Part shown: positions 33,629-46,300 of the stretch, piece by piece | Position numbering within the stretch: the stretch's first letter is position 1 | How the letters are laid out: the number at the start of each line of letters is the position of its first letter | Origin: Clitopilus passeckerianus | Lineage: Eukaryota; Basidiomycota; Agaricomycetes; Agaricales; Entolomataceae | NCBI GenBank assembly: GCA_944990035.1 | Contig: CALYLX010000136.1 | Location: 930,001-994,000, forward strand | Length of the DNA stretch: 64,000 nt | Direction of reading: 5' to 3' | The notes under the pieces: generated by a model | What the model was told of the DNA's origin: nothing | What the model saw: only the letters and a program-made list of their open reading frames with translations | Databases searched by the model: none | Position numbers and translations under genes: made by a program

Positions 33629-34807
33629 TCATTGATGGGTGAAGTTGGCCTTCCTCTTCTCGGCAAATGCAGCCATGCCTAGGTTTCGAGATAATTAGTC
33701 CATGTCAACACCAGGCCACCACAGATGCACGTACCCTCTTTTTGGTCCTTGGTTCCGAAGAGACCATGGAAGATTCTTCGCTCGAATCTGAGACCCTCTG
33801 CCATCGTCAATTCATAGGCTAGTGCATTCAATCAGTATTTGACGGCCTTGCTTGGTGTAGAATGAAAACATACAAGCATTGACGACTTCCTTGCAAGCCT
33901 GAATAGCGATTTGGCTCTTGCTTGCAATCTCCTGACCCATCTTGACTGCCTCCTTCACGACCTCACCCTCGCCTTCGCCGACGACACGGCTAACCATACC
34001 CCAGTCTGATGCCTCCTGGGCAGTGAACATCCTGCCGGTCAAGCAGATTTCCATGGCTCGTGATTTGCCAATGGTGCGACCAAGTCGCTGGGATCCGCCA
34101 CCTCCTGGGATGGTACCCAAGTTGATTTCGGGTTGACCGAACTTGGCGGTCGGGGATGCAAGGATGATGTCACACATGAGAGCGAGTTCACATCCACCAC
34201 CCAACTTTGAGTTTGGTGTTAGAGCATGGATGAATTATGGACAAGGAGGACGTACGGCGTAGCCGCTAACAGCAGCGATGATGGGCTTCCTGATTTTGGT
34301 CATGTCGGCCCAGTCTTCCAAGAACCGGTTCTTGAAGACATCGTAGACTGAAGGTCCGGATTGCATTAGACTTAGCCAGCATGGAGTAATGTATATGGCA
34401 CATACATTGCTTATCCTTCATCTCCTTAATATCAGCACCGGCTGGACAGAATATGTGAGCCATGCTCCGGAAACAAATCTAGGCAACAAACCTGCGAACG
34501 CCCTCTCAGAACCAGTAATGACGATTGCACTGATAGCGTCGTCGTTGTCTGCCTCAACTAAAGCATGGTTAAGCTCGGCAAAGAGCGGTGAGCAGAGTGC
34601 GTTGAGAGCCTTGGGCCTGTTGAGCTGGATGAGGGCCACGGCCGGATCTGGTCGGGAGGTGAGAATGTAAGTGTAGGAGGCCGTAGACATTAGACGAATA
34701 TTTCCGAGAGCTTTAAGGAATGGTTTGGGGCGCGCAGCGACAGTTGCAGTGAGACTGCCTCTGAAGGAGAACTGTTTATAGAGCGAGCGGCCGATTGAGT
34801 GGGACAT
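33629..34807 (-). CDS. Mitochondrial enoyl-CoA hydratase (crotonase family)
   Basis: Hydrates 2-enoyl-CoA in mitochondrial beta-oxidation and branched-chain amino-acid breakdown. Start [20 protein letters not shown], a basic amphipathic presequence. The crotonase motifs are [30 protein letters not shown], the oxyanion-hole segment formed across an intron; [20 protein letters not shown]; and [20 protein letters not shown]. Both catalytic glutamates of ECHS1-type enzymes are present (in GGGCE and GQPE). It ends [16 protein letters not shown] at 33629. Introns near 33680-33730, 33818-33870, 34206-34256, 34350-34410 and 34436-34490. It is an orthodox single-function hydratase, not the larger HIBCH/Ehd3 type. 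Confidence 0.93.
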
Positions 34808-34928
34808 GGTCGATCCACAAGGTAGTGGTTGGATTCTCACTCGGAACTGAGGACATTTCACGGGTATCCGTTATAGCCGAATAACTCATCATTTCAACAT
34901 TCAACCATTTCTCGTACAATCTACTACT

Positions 34929-35514
34929 TTAGGGTATCGGTGTTGCCGCAAGAACGGGGACGATCACCAAGTTCTCTTTGTCCCACTTTAATAAAAGCTG
35001 TCAGTGAAAGACCATCTTAAGAAAGGAAAGGAGCCTCTTACAACCCCGGCAGTGTAATAAGGATCCGTTTCGACCTTTTTCCTGACTCTGCGGGGCCAAT
35101 CAGTCAAATTCGGACGGGCTGTGCCAGTTATTACGGGATCTTACTCTTCAATGTTTTCAGCTTCGCAGATGAAGACTGAGCCAATCAATTTCTTGTCGGC
35201 GTCAGGAGTTGCAATCGACTCGGGAGTCAACATTGCAGCGCCAACTCCTGTAGTTGCGGAAAGATTATCAGCCAAGTTAAGTCTTCGCGAGATAAATATA
35301 TCCGCGTACGAATGAAGCCTCCAGAGATGCGTTCCTTGGCAAGGTCGAGATGCGAAGCTCGGACACTCATACGTTTCTCAAATGTGCCCTCTGCCTTATA
35401 ATCAGGCGCATAAACGAGGAACTTGTGCTTGATGGGAGTTGTAGACATCCTTCGCGCTAGAAGAGAGGCGCCTCTTAGGGGTTGGATATAAATACGGGGA
35501 GAAAGAAGGGGCAT
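34929..35514 (-). CDS. YCII-domain protein, mitochondrial
   Basis: Small protein with the ferredoxin-like YCII fold. Start MPLLSPRIYIQPLRGASLLA, a basic targeting sequence. The fold includes KHKFLVYAPDYKAEGTFEKR and SVRASHLDLAKERISGGFI, the conserved His-Asp segment, then GAAMLTPESIATPDADKKLI, GSVFICEAENIEEVRKKVE and DPYYTAGV. Three introns. It ends VIVPVLAATPIP at 34929. Bacterial YciI relatives are small dehydrochlorinase-like or stress proteins; the fungal function is not known. A shorter form starting at MSTTPIKHKF would be cytosolic and is a possible alternative start. Confidence 0.85.
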
Positions 35515-35853
35515 GCCAACAACAGTGTTTTTCCAGGAGAGCCGTCACCGGACCGCTACGCCATGCTGACCACGATCCCCTGTGCTTGATAATCGATCCC
35601 CTTCACTGGCCTGATCTTATAAATTGTGCGTCCTGAGCACTTCTTGGCTCTCATAGAGGCGAATTCTCATGGTTCATCCGCGCTGCATAGTCACTTCAGC
35701 GAACATTGGAACATCGTCTTGAGCTTTCCAGAATGGGCCATTCATGATGCAGTCCCACGTGACTTAATGAGGGGCGCGTCAGTCAAAAGTTGAAGTTCAA
35801 ACGTTTTACTCAGCGCATAACACCACCTCCACCAATTATCGACGGAGTTCAAG
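35515..35853. promoter_or_regulatory. Divergent intergenic region, YCII / RING genes
   Basis: 339 bp between opposite starts. No clear element beyond a CCACC-rich leader before the RING ATG. Confidence 0.4.
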
Positions 35854-36899
35854 ATGGCAGCCGCCAACAACAGGTCTGGTAGCCGCCATAACACCATCAG
35901 CCCGACAGAAGACATTGTTGAAGTCGGTTTCCGAGCAGCACGTTCTCTGTTAACAAGTCCCAGGAGGCCAACAACCCCTAACCGAACAACACCTCAGCCT
36001 TCAAGATCAAAGGAAAAGGCGCCACCGAAACAGCTTGGAGATGTGATAGAGATATCCTCAGATGAAGACGAACCTTCACCACCACCTCGTGGCTGCGCGA
36101 TCCTTGAACTACGCAAGGAAGTCCAACGACTGAAAGAGGTAGCCTTGGTCGCAGAACCCTCAATACAGATCAGCTTATCATATTTCTAGGAGCAAGCCGC
36201 ATACAAATACAAACTGGAGAAATCACAAAATGAGCTAGCACAGGCCAAACAACAATTATTAGCTCCTCCAGCAGCTACCAACGAACAGGTTGTTCTGGTG
36301 GGTGACTCGTAATTCTCCCTCTTCCAGCTTGACATAGCCTTCTCTAGAATTTCTCTCAAGTTGAGGATAGCATCAACTGCGACATATGTAGCACAAGAAT
36401 GTGGCAACCGCATATGTAAGTTTATTCTGTAGGTCTATCGCTTAAATATCATGTGTTCTAATCAACATTCGACAGTCTACCTGACTGCGGCCATACTTTC
36501 TGCCAGTCGTGTCTCCAAGACTGGTTTAATACTACCTTGGTTCAATACATGCAACTTCACCCTCAGTACAACCCAGTCTATCAGCGGCGCAATATTCCAT
36601 ATGCCAATGGTTGGGGTGCTGGCTGGGGTGCATACAATCAAGGGCCAGGACCACAGTATACTTGTCCTAGTTGCAGAAAGGTGGTTACGAACCGTCCAGT
36701 GGAGGATTTTACTCTGAAGGCACTTGTCCGGACATTAGCTGGTGCAACTGGCGAATCCAGCCCAAAGAAACCTCCACCTCAGCCAAGCAGGACTCGTGGA
36801 AAAGCGAGAGCAACTAACTCAAAGACTAATGATGTCTGGGAAGGCTTCTTCCCTACAGTAGCGACACCGCCGAACAACCACATGTTCAACATGTTCTGA
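35854..36899 (+). CDS. RING-finger protein, probable E3 ubiquitin ligase
   Basis: Start MAAANNRSGSRHNTISPTED. The N-terminus is disordered, with an acidic SUMO-interaction-like patch (VIEISSDEDE). A coiled coil follows (ILELRKEVQRLKE, YKYKLEKSQNELAQAKQQLL). Across an intron the RING begins INCDICSTRMWQPHILPDCG and HTFCQSCLQDWF; the third metal site is far downstream in YTCPSCRKVV, separated by a 35-residue Gly/Tyr/Gln-rich insert (NPVYQRRNIPYANGWGAG). The spacing is therefore longer than a standard RING. VTNRPVEDFTLKALVRTL after it is usual for RING ends. A basic tail (RTRGKARATNS) ends NMF. The SIM-like patch plus RING suggests a SUMO-targeted ligase, but that is inference. Convergent with MED12. 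Confidence 0.86.
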
Positions 36900-37041
36900 T
36901 CTTTGTCATTTACTCCCTTTCTAGGGACTTGCTTATTGATTCGGGCTTCCCGCATCCTCCTCTTGGGTATTTCATATGAGTACATTACTGGTACATATTG
37001 GATCACACACTATGCATTATATGTAATCTGTATTGTACTAA

Positions 37042-37047
37042 AATAAA
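37042..37047 (+). terminator. Possible polyadenylation signal (AATAAA)
   Basis: A canonical AATAAA hexamer about 140 bp after the RING gene stop and 16 bp before the MED12 stop on the other strand. Fungal genes often lack the exact hexamer, so this is only a candidate. Confidence 0.3.
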
Positions 37048-37062
37048 GAACAGCCTATATAA

Positions 37063-40000
37063 TTACCGCTTCTTCGCCTTGGTCTTTGACGCAGTTCTGG
37101 GCTTCTGTTTCTTTGGATCTGGCCGCACAGGATGGGGATCTTCAACAATTTCAACCTCATCATCATCATCGTCGTCTGGGACCTCAATCACCTTCCGTTT
37201 CTTGCCTGCGCTACGTTGGGCTAGAGATGTGTTAATTGACGGCAATACTCAAAATACAGGATCATATTCACCTGGACTCTGCCTCCCAGAATTTCCAGAA
37301 TTCCGTGTACCAGTCGGTGTCCGCGAAACAGTGGAACTAGGGGAATGGTTGGGCGTCGGGCGTCGGTCTGGTCGAGTCATGCCTTGCTGATAGGATGTTG
37401 CGCTCGAGTCATATTCGGCTGGGGCGCCAGAAAGGACTCGGGCAGCGGTCTCGCAGTCAATCCTGGTTTCTCGCCAATCGCGCTTGAAGACAGGTTCGGC
37501 TGATAATCCAGACTCAAATGATCTGAGCTTGTCTTCGCCACAGGAATCCTGGAGAACTGTATCTCCAGTTACACGTGCTTCGAAGAGCTGAAGAGAGAGC
37601 GATCCAGAATTCTTGACCTCATGCTTGGGCCCAACTTTTGCGGACGCTGGTTTGGTATCTGCTGGCTGTGCTTCACCGAGATTTTCGATCCACTCCCAGG
37701 GTTGGTTGACGACTTGGGAACCATAGATGAGGTTACCGTTGGAGTCTCGGTGAGAGTTTATCAGATTGGTGACGGCAGCGGTGGCAGGGAATCGAGGTAG
37801 GAAACATAGTAGCTGTTGGCGGTACGATGGTGGTAGGTCAGGTGGTAGCTCTTGAGGGGAGAGGTTTGGATAGTGCCGGAAGGGATCATAAGGGACAGTT
37901 TTCGGGTCGCAGGGTATCTCTGAGATGGTAGTTAGTTCTGATCTTTTGCACGCTGAATACTTCTAGACTCACCGTCATACAAATAATACAGGGTATCAAT
38001 GACTACGGAATAAGTTGCAGGATCAACAAGTTCTTCTGAGGTTCCATGGACCTGCATCATTGTTTGAGTAACGCTGATAGTCGATGGCTAAATGGCACTC
38101 ACGAGAGCCAACTTGAACAGAGAATTTGCAAACTTGTTGGAAAGTTCTTTGATCTCGACATTCCAATTGCTCCCAAAGCCAAGTTGGAATTGTAAAAGCC
38201 GTAGAACTATAGCAAGGTCCAGAGCATATTGATGCTTCTCAGATTCTGGGGTTGACGGTGTTGGCTGTGCTGGAGGCAGGTGCGATAGTAGTGCAGTTAA
38301 GAAGGTGGACTGCTTGGTAGAATCAATGTCGGGAGAGAATTTATTTAAAGTGTTCCATGTAGTCTCAGCAACATATATGAGGACATGGAGCAGATCGCCA
38401 GCCTTCTGAAGACGATCAGAGGGCTTTGATTGAGGTGATTTTAATACATCTGCAATTTGTTTAATCCCGTTATCTAGAAACTAGAGGGAATATTGTCAGA
38501 CCGGGCCGCGCAAACCAAACAATGAATTCACCCTGCCAACAACCAGAGGGTCTACTCCCTTCATCATTTCACCCACATAGAAGGCCTCATCTCTTGAGAT
38601 TGCGTGCTGCAGCAAAGAGGTGCTAAGTTTGTCCAGGGTAGTGCTCGCACTCCAACGACCCGTGTCGCTGGCCAGATCCCTGCCAAGCTGCTTCAGGACG
38701 AGCTGGAGTTCTACCATAGAAGCAGCAATTTTCCAGGGGCTAAGAAGGGACTTGAGTGCTAGCCAACCTGAAGGATTGTGATCTATTTGGATTATTGGTT
38801 TATGTGTAGTGTAAAATTTCAGCCGGAAGGAACAGACCTTGTCCGGGGTTGTGAAAAAGCAAAGCAAGACCGTCGATTAGCTGTTTATTGAAGGCGTCTC
38901 CGGATAAGGTTTCGTTGAGGGGTTCTTCAAAGGCAGATCGAACAGCCTCTAGGTTTCTGTAGGCGGCTTGCCGGAATTGTGATTTTAAAGAAAGGTTCCT
39001 TCGAATTTGAGCTATCTCTTCCCGAATACCTGCACTTAAATGCTCATTCTTCTCAATGAGCACCATGACAGGTATTTTTGAGACAAGCGCCGGGAAGGTA
39101 TCGCTTCGGTAGACGTCCTGGCGTCGAGACCGTATTGACTGCAGTTCAAGGAGGTTGACGGGAGAGAGAAATCTTCGTTAACCTCTTCCATGAGCAGAAG
39201 CCGCTGGAATAGTTCGTTGGCGGCATGAAGCCAGCTATCAATATTTGAATCGTCGACATCCATGGACAATGCTGCCGCCTGTAACCACACGGGATATATG
39301 AAGCCTTCAAGGATTGTGGTCGTTTTGACCGCGCCAAACACGCATATATGGAGGATTGCAGCAATTAGCACACCCCAAGTCTCAGAAGTAAGTGCTGACA
39401 CTTCGTTCTTGCCGGGACCTGTCAACCAGTCCAACACCTCCCCATCGAGACCAAAAGCGATGTGTTGATCGACATGGCAGAGGAAAGTCCCATAGCGAAT
39501 TGCACGCCGGTGTTGCTCCTCCTTATCAGAAGTCATGGCTGAAAGCTGACGTAGGCTTGCGATGGTATTGTCCCAGACTTTCCATGCCCAGTGAGGAGAT
39601 GTCCGATACTTGATCCAGAGGCTGTTTGCCAGAATCGATGGTGCGTCAGGGTCTGCGTCATCTGCAAGCAGCAGGATCTCCGGGAGTACATTTGGGACAA
39701 TGTCCATGTCCTCAGTCCCTGGTTGGAGGGCCTTATTAAAGTGTGAGATACTGCACTTTGTACGAAATAGATGTGTTTTACCATGGTGAACGCCGTAATA
39801 TCCGTCGTTATTTGATGGCGAGATTGCAGGCTGAGATACCTACCATTGTCAAACTCCAGCAGCAATGATAGCAGCGGACGACATTGGACGCCACGGGCCT
39901 TCCAACCATGGTATGCACCCTCAAGGGCAGTCACAATTCGGCCCATCTCGTTCATGCATGCCCAAGTGGTCGAATATGTATGGAATGTATTGATAACAGC

Positions 40001-42618
40001 GGTGACCAATTCGACAGAGGTCGCATGTTCGAGGATAGAAATTGTCAACTAGAACATCCTCAGCAACAGGAAAGAAGGCCAAGGGACGACACGTACATCT
40101 AGGATGGAGTGGTAACAATGTGCATGGTCCATCAATTCCAGCGAAACACTGTAGGCACTGAGGAGGGACGCCGGGTCCCGTTCGTGGCTATGACCAGGTC
40201 AGTCAGCCATACCCTAGGGGAGAAGGTGTCATCATCACCTTGCGATATATCTCTTCAACAAAGGAAGAAGCCACAGGTGCAGCGTCCTAATCTGTTCATA
40301 TCTAGGAGATTCGGTCAAACAGCGGCAGCATTCAAGCAAAGCCGCGGTTGTTTGAGGTATACTAGACTCTCCATCAAACAAGCTTGGGAGAGCTTGTCGC
40401 AGCTCGCGCCTGATTTCGCGCTCGTTCACATCTTCTGGTATTTCTCTGGCTCTGGCTCCATATAGAGTTACTTTCCGTTGGTTGGTCAAAGATGAATTTG
40501 ATGGAAAGAGTGGTATCCAGCGAAGGAACTTTCCATGACGAGAACCGGCAGAATCCTGTCACCAAGTGAGCTTTTATAGGGACTCGAGATTCTCCTTTCT
40601 TACCTCAGCTTGGATCAGTTTCTCGCCACGAGCGATGAGCCGTTGGATGTAGTTTGAGTATGAGAACAAGTCATGCCTGACAAGTTTGCCGTATAGAACC
40701 GAAACCGCTCGTAAGTTATCCGGTTCATTTGCAACCTCTGAGGTGTCCAGCCAGTCGAACAGCTGGTCTTGGAGAAACTCTGATGGAGTTCCAAATTCTC
40801 TGCGGCTTGCTCGGTCGCATGCATCATTTCTCCACCCTCGTAGCAACGTAGAGGCAGCGAATGAGCGGTGTTCGCCATACTGGAATGGTGTCACAGCCCA
40901 TGTTAACAACATGTCCAACTTCCGCACGAATGATGCTTTATTGTGTGTTGACTGGGAGAAGAAATGTAGATCATTCATCACAGTCGTACTTGAGATGTTG
41001 TTCAGCAGCTTTTGAAACAAGATTGAGTAGGATATATAGGGTGTATAAAGAAATTGGCACCTGTATATATTCAATGTCAGGACCCAGCTGCATTGACCTC
41101 TGTGCGGGGTGACATCGGAACAGCATTGACTCGTTTCTTCGGTGAATATCGGCCAAATTACTCCTGAGAATTTCTTGTATATTCCTGGAATTATGTTGAA
41201 CGTGCTTGGCCGCCGAGTCCGGGATAATGTCTTCTTCTACAAGCTCCATCAATAGTTGCGAGTGTGCCTTCCACATTCTTGGACTGATGAATGCATCCGG
41301 GAACGCAATAAACAGCCGCTTCAAAAGTGTCTTCAGCAGGTCTTCTGTCTCGATAAGATATTCCTGGGCTGATGAAGATTCGATCTAGGCCAGGTTAGTG
41401 GTCAGTTTGGGACCAGGGACCTTGCTCACCTCCACTAACTTTGCCAGGCACGAGTCAACAAAGGGGCGTGCGAGGGCATGACTTCCAATGATGCCAGCAA
41501 AATACTCGTCTGAAAGCCGCGTAATAAACCCTGCCTGTGCAAGGTTGCATGTCGCCATCTGGTGAACAATCCAGACCAGGAAAGTGCGATGGTCGACCAA
41601 ACCTTCTGAATAGAAGGTTCTTAGAAGTCTTAAGCTGGACATAAATCAGAACCTGCAGGCGGCCAAAAACAATCATCCTCAGCTTACCAGTAAGTAAATC
41701 GAGCAATCCATCTCTCCCTTGTATCAGCGTCTGAAAGCACACCCTTGAAGGTCTGCTTTATATTCAAGCCAGCTCGAGGAGCGCTGGGTAGAATGATTTC
41801 TGCCAGTTGCTTCTTCAGGTAGCTAGTGACCATATTGGCCCAGTCTATGCTATATTGCGTAGGATTGTATGACGGCTTGTTGCGTAGACCAGCCTGCCTT
41901 GGGGGTCAGTTCGCTGGTAAAATGCGATGGGGGCTGTCGTTACCGTCTCATTGGCACCGAAGACTCGGAGAAACCAAACAGCTCTCGGGATTGCTACGTT
42001 ATTACTCTGCAATAAATCCAGAAGATCATGGCCTTTTGCCCCGTGAGGCACACTCTTCCCTAATTTCTGAAGCGGAACGTCGGGGTTGGCTAGGTCGGCG
42101 AACCATGCGTGTCGTTTGGCATCGTTTAATGTGACTCGAGTAGGTATACGAAATGTTGACTGGCTATAGAAAGGTTAGCTAGAACGACGGCCATGCGAAA
42201 AGGATACACACGAGACTGCAGCCACAGAATCCACCTGCCGTGCGAAGACTTCGTCTATAAGGGCTCCTATATTCTTGAGTGTGACATCCTCAATCTTCAA
42301 GATATCGAGGGCCGTGAAGGTTTCTGCCTGAACCAAGATAAGCACAGTAATCCAGCACCCAAAGCTATCTGCAGTGCTCACCGACACCTGGGGAGGAATT
42401 GTCAATCCATTCTTTAAGTTATGCTCTGTTAACTGATCTTCCACTTGGCCAGGTCGAGGAGGATGAAATCCGAGGTAGCCTGAGCCGACTATCAGCTTTA
42501 GAATTAACCTGGTGGAACGAATTTGCCTACCGAGCTCTCCAGCACTCGAGGTGTGCGGCAACCATTTGGGAGGGTGTAACTCGTAGATAGGGACTCTCTG
42601 TTCTTCATCTTCAGCCAT
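37063..42618 (-). CDS. MED12: Mediator complex subunit 12 (Srb8), kinase module
   Basis: Large subunit of the Cdk8 kinase module of Mediator, which activates Cdk8/CycC and represses many genes. Start MAEDEEQRVPIYELHPPKWL at 42618. The Med12 N-terminal signature is YLGFHPPRPGQVEDQLTEHN with LKNGLTIPPQ. The next parts read FRIPTRVTLNDAKRHAWFAD, NNVAIPRAVWFLRVFGANET and YSIDWANMVTSYLKKQLAEI; then comes the LCEWAV-type region DHRTFLVWIVHQMATCNLAQ. Further C-terminal are TPFQYGEHRSFAASTLLRGW and many helical repeats. The end is acidic then basic (EVPDDDDDDEVEIVED, KTKAKKR). Total about 1,500 residues over more than fifteen exons. Divergent from DAD2. One of three Mediator genes in this window. Confidence 0.92.
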
Positions 42619-42806
42619 GATTTGCCTGATTGCGTCTTCTTAGGCTATGGGCCCGAGTTCATTAGGACCACAATTGAAGCGGAGGGTGAGAGGGCGGCGG
42701 TTGAAGATGCTGAGTACGCGAGCGCTTAAAATAACCCCAGTTGATTTAGGCAGTCCATGGCCGCAACCATGCTTAGCGCCCATAGGCAGCTTGATCATCG
42801 ACCACT
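42619..42806. promoter_or_regulatory. Shared divergent promoter, MED12 / DAD2
   Basis: 188 bp between opposite start codons; no TATA element seen. Confidence 0.4.
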
Positions 42807-43276
42807 ATGCGCCAGTCTGTGGTTCCTAATCGAGCTTCATACTTGCAACCAGCCAACTCTCAGTCTGCAGTCAATGCTAAACTGCTGGAAAAGAAGAAGG
42901 AATACGATGCTGTCACCGCTCTAGAAAGAGCAAGTACCCTTTATCTGCAACGATTGGAGGGCCTCGCAGAAGACTGCAATATTATGGCCGATGCTGGTCA
43001 AGGTTCGTTTCCTTGTCTGTATCCTGATTTAAAAGGCTCAATAGCTATAGCGCACGGCAAGGTACTGGAGCAATGGCCAAAAATGTTCGAAATTATGAGC
43101 CTGTTTTGTGAGTCTGCGCTACTCAAACAGCTCCAATAGTAACCCTAAGACCACGGCATTCAGTGACCTCTCGTCAAGCCTCAGAAGCTCAGCCTGGAGA
43201 AGACGGAGCGCAACCACATGTTGTAGAAGAGCAGCTTGTACGCATACCCATAGAAGAACTGCAACAAGCATCCTAG
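42807..43276 (+). CDS. DAD2: DASH/Dam1 complex subunit Dad2
   Basis: Fungal-specific kinetochore protein of the ring that couples chromosomes to microtubules. Start MRQSVVPNRASYLQPANSQS. The conserved Dad2 helix is LERASTLYLQRLEGLAEDCN + IMADAGQ, an intron (about 43003-43053) then HGKVLEQWPKMFEIMSLF. A second intron appears to be only 32 nt (43108-43139); splicing it gives LTLRPRHSVTSRQASE and the tail EEQLVRIPIEELQQAS ending at 43276, a close resemblance to other basidiomycete Dad2 tails. Without splicing, the frame stops at 43139 after LFCESALLKQLQ. Length about 120 residues when spliced. Confidence 0.88.
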
Positions 43277-43354
43277 AATTCCTGTTCGACGGATAATACA
43301 CGATAATTATTCAACTGTTTCAGTATAAACATGACTCGGCTGGGTATTCCATGA

Positions 43355-46300
43355 CTACCTGTCGTGCCCTCCTCTCCATTCTTGGTCTGGCGGGTTTCTT
43401 GTGACTTCCACAATTCCCTTTTCGTCCATGACTGCACCCAAATCACTGGCATCAACTCCAGCATCCTTCAGCTCCTTACTGAGCAACTCGCTGAATCCGA
43501 GGAGATCTTTTGGGATCCAAATCCAAGGCTGCTCTTTATAGGTCGAAGGATGAGAAAAAGCGTTATCATCTTCTTGCTCCTCCTTCTCTAGATCATCCGT
43601 GAGATTGCCTCCGGGTGCAGCAGGATCCATGGTAGGCACTTCGCCAACCAATTCGTCCACAATATCGGTCGACTCCTCGGATGCCTGTGAGGAATTGGTT
43701 GAGCGACGCGACAAGTGTAACGACGGGCGATCCTCGAGATACTCGTTGTCCACACTCGGCCTCTGATCAATAGCCGAGGGACTGACAGTTACCCCAGTCG
43801 CGATCGCCTGAGATTCCTCCGAAGGTCGGAAGTCTTCAGGTGGATCTTCCTTGTCCTTGGAGGTGAATACGGGATTCATGCGTTTGATGGGGTCTGCGTC
43901 TGCTAGTTTGAGGCGAGGCTTTATCTTCTCCGGATCGGTTGTGACCTCCGCCTTCAGTTTCTCCAGGTGTTTATCAAGCTTGTTCGTGGTGGCCTTGAGC
44001 CTCTTCTTGACACCTTTGAACTCTATGATATATTTAGCCATGAATCATACCGTGCTGGAGCATGTACTCACGGCTGCGATTGAAAATATTCATTTCTCTA
44101 AACATTCCCTTTGCTTGATCCCCTGCAGCTCCTCGATTCCAAGCGAAGCAGGGAGATACTCAATCATCGCTGTCGTTCTTGATAAGTCTCCGGTCAAGGC
44201 ACTCTGTCGAAATGAAACACTTACGTGCAAAACTCTTGTTGTGTAAGATGTTGAAAGCGATGGTGATTACAATGAGAACTAGCATTAGGATAGCTTCAAC
44301 CAGAGAGGCGACCTTCTCGGTGCTGAGCTTGAGGAAGAAGAGGCAAGCCAGAGCAACCTGTTCAATATAGAGTCCGATGACTGAAAATACCACGTTAGAA
44401 TTAGGCCAATTTGTGCACAAGAGGACGTACAGAGGTTGCTGATAGCCATTGGGAAGAAGAGTCCGCCAGTCTCGCTGTGCTCCGGTTGGTCAAACACTTG
44501 TGTGAATACTGTGCTAAAATATTGAGTGTGCGCGGTCAGTGTAATTTCGGTTTACTTACAGAACTTGTAGGCAAGATAGAAGAAAATGAATGCTGCCGGA
44601 AATGTCAGTGCACGATCGTCGACGGCAAAGACTGGATCTTACAGATGAACGCGAGGAAGTTGATCAGGGGTGAAAGAACGGAATAGGCAAATGTGATAGC
44701 AGCAAGCAAGGAGAGTCGGGGTAACATAGTTTCAAAGTCACCCTACCCGAAGTCATCAGGCCTAGCCATAAACCAAAACTAGACGATAACTTACAGAGGG
44801 CATCAAGAACGTGACTGTGTATGCTTGACGGGGTGTTCTACCAGTGAACCACTTGCGAATGAAGTGTAGGAGGAGCGGAACGAGCTGAACAAGAGCTCCT
44901 GCTGCGCCAGCAAGACCCTGTGTGACTGAAAGAGGTGTGAGCAATGAGGTTCAAAAGCGATGACTGGCGTGCGTACCCATATACGTCAAGAAGAAGACCG
45001 AGGCACCGGGAAGCTGAGCAGCAAGTTGTTGGACGGTTTGGGTGGGATTATTGATGATCTGAAGTTATTATTAGACATAGGTAGAGGAAAAAATATGACC
45101 TATTGTGAGCTTACATCCTCGATGGCTAGAAGAGTCCCATTAGCAACGGCAAAAACATATATAATTTGGTTTCACGAACCTCTTGTCAATCCGGAACTCA
45201 AAGTCACGATCAAGAAACCGTGTCTAGCGGATACTATGAGCTACGCCACCCACCCACCTATGAGCAAATGCTTACATGAGTAGGAAGAAAAAGAAGCGCT
45301 TGTAGACACTTATTGCAATCAAAGAATATCTAGGAATGCACTGATACCAGGCGAGAGCTACCATACGTTCAGCATTGGATGATTTATTGGTCAACCATGA
45401 ACTTGCCTCGTAGAACCAATGGCAACAGCGCAAACAAGATGGCCAAGAGTGCTGGAGGCAACACACCAGTAATGAGGCCAGGTACAGGTTGTGGTGCAGT
45501 ACAAACCCATCGTAACCAGCTAGAGACAAGTCATTCGGTATTTGATTTTATGGACCGCAAGCAAGAATATACTCACTGTACTTTGTTGCACAGATCGTCC
45601 AAGTTACTCAGAGTTCCGATGAATACAGCGGGGAATGACCAGGCCAGGATGAGCCCAATGGTGGCGGCCCATGAAATGACATATCTAATCTTCATTTCGA
45701 GTGCGCCGTCGTCTAAATTCTCCCAAACTATGTCCTTGGGGTTCGCCTCAAGCCACTTGTTGTACATTTTCAAGGGCTGTTCAATGTGGACTTAGCTACA
45801 TGCAAAGGCAAGCATAAATGGCGGACCTCGTGAAAGCTGACGCATTGCGCCAACACATGTGCACCGATTTGTAGGTTACAACGAATGAAGACGCTGCCAA
45901 TGAACTTGCCCTCAGAGAAGTTTGCGCGTTCCGCCTTGATTTCAACGTTCAACTTGGCGATCTCATCCTGAAACACGGTCAATACTGACACTATCAGGGA
46001 AAAGAAAACCTCCAACTTTGCAATATTCGATCGAATCCACTTTCTTTCCTAGCATACCCAAAAGTCCTGTCTTCATCCTTGGACGTTTCTCCGCAGGCAC
46101 GAGCTCATCCAGGAACTCTATTGAGGTGGCCGGAGGCGTCAATGGACCTGTAGAAGCCCTCTCCTCGTCGGTGAGCTTCTTTTGGCTCTTCTTATGACCT
46201 TTGACGCGCGCTCGCCAGGCTTTGTTTGCTTCCCATAGGATGGAAGCACAGGCCTTCTCTAGATCTTTACAGAGATCTTCGCGCCTCTGGTAGAGCTTAT

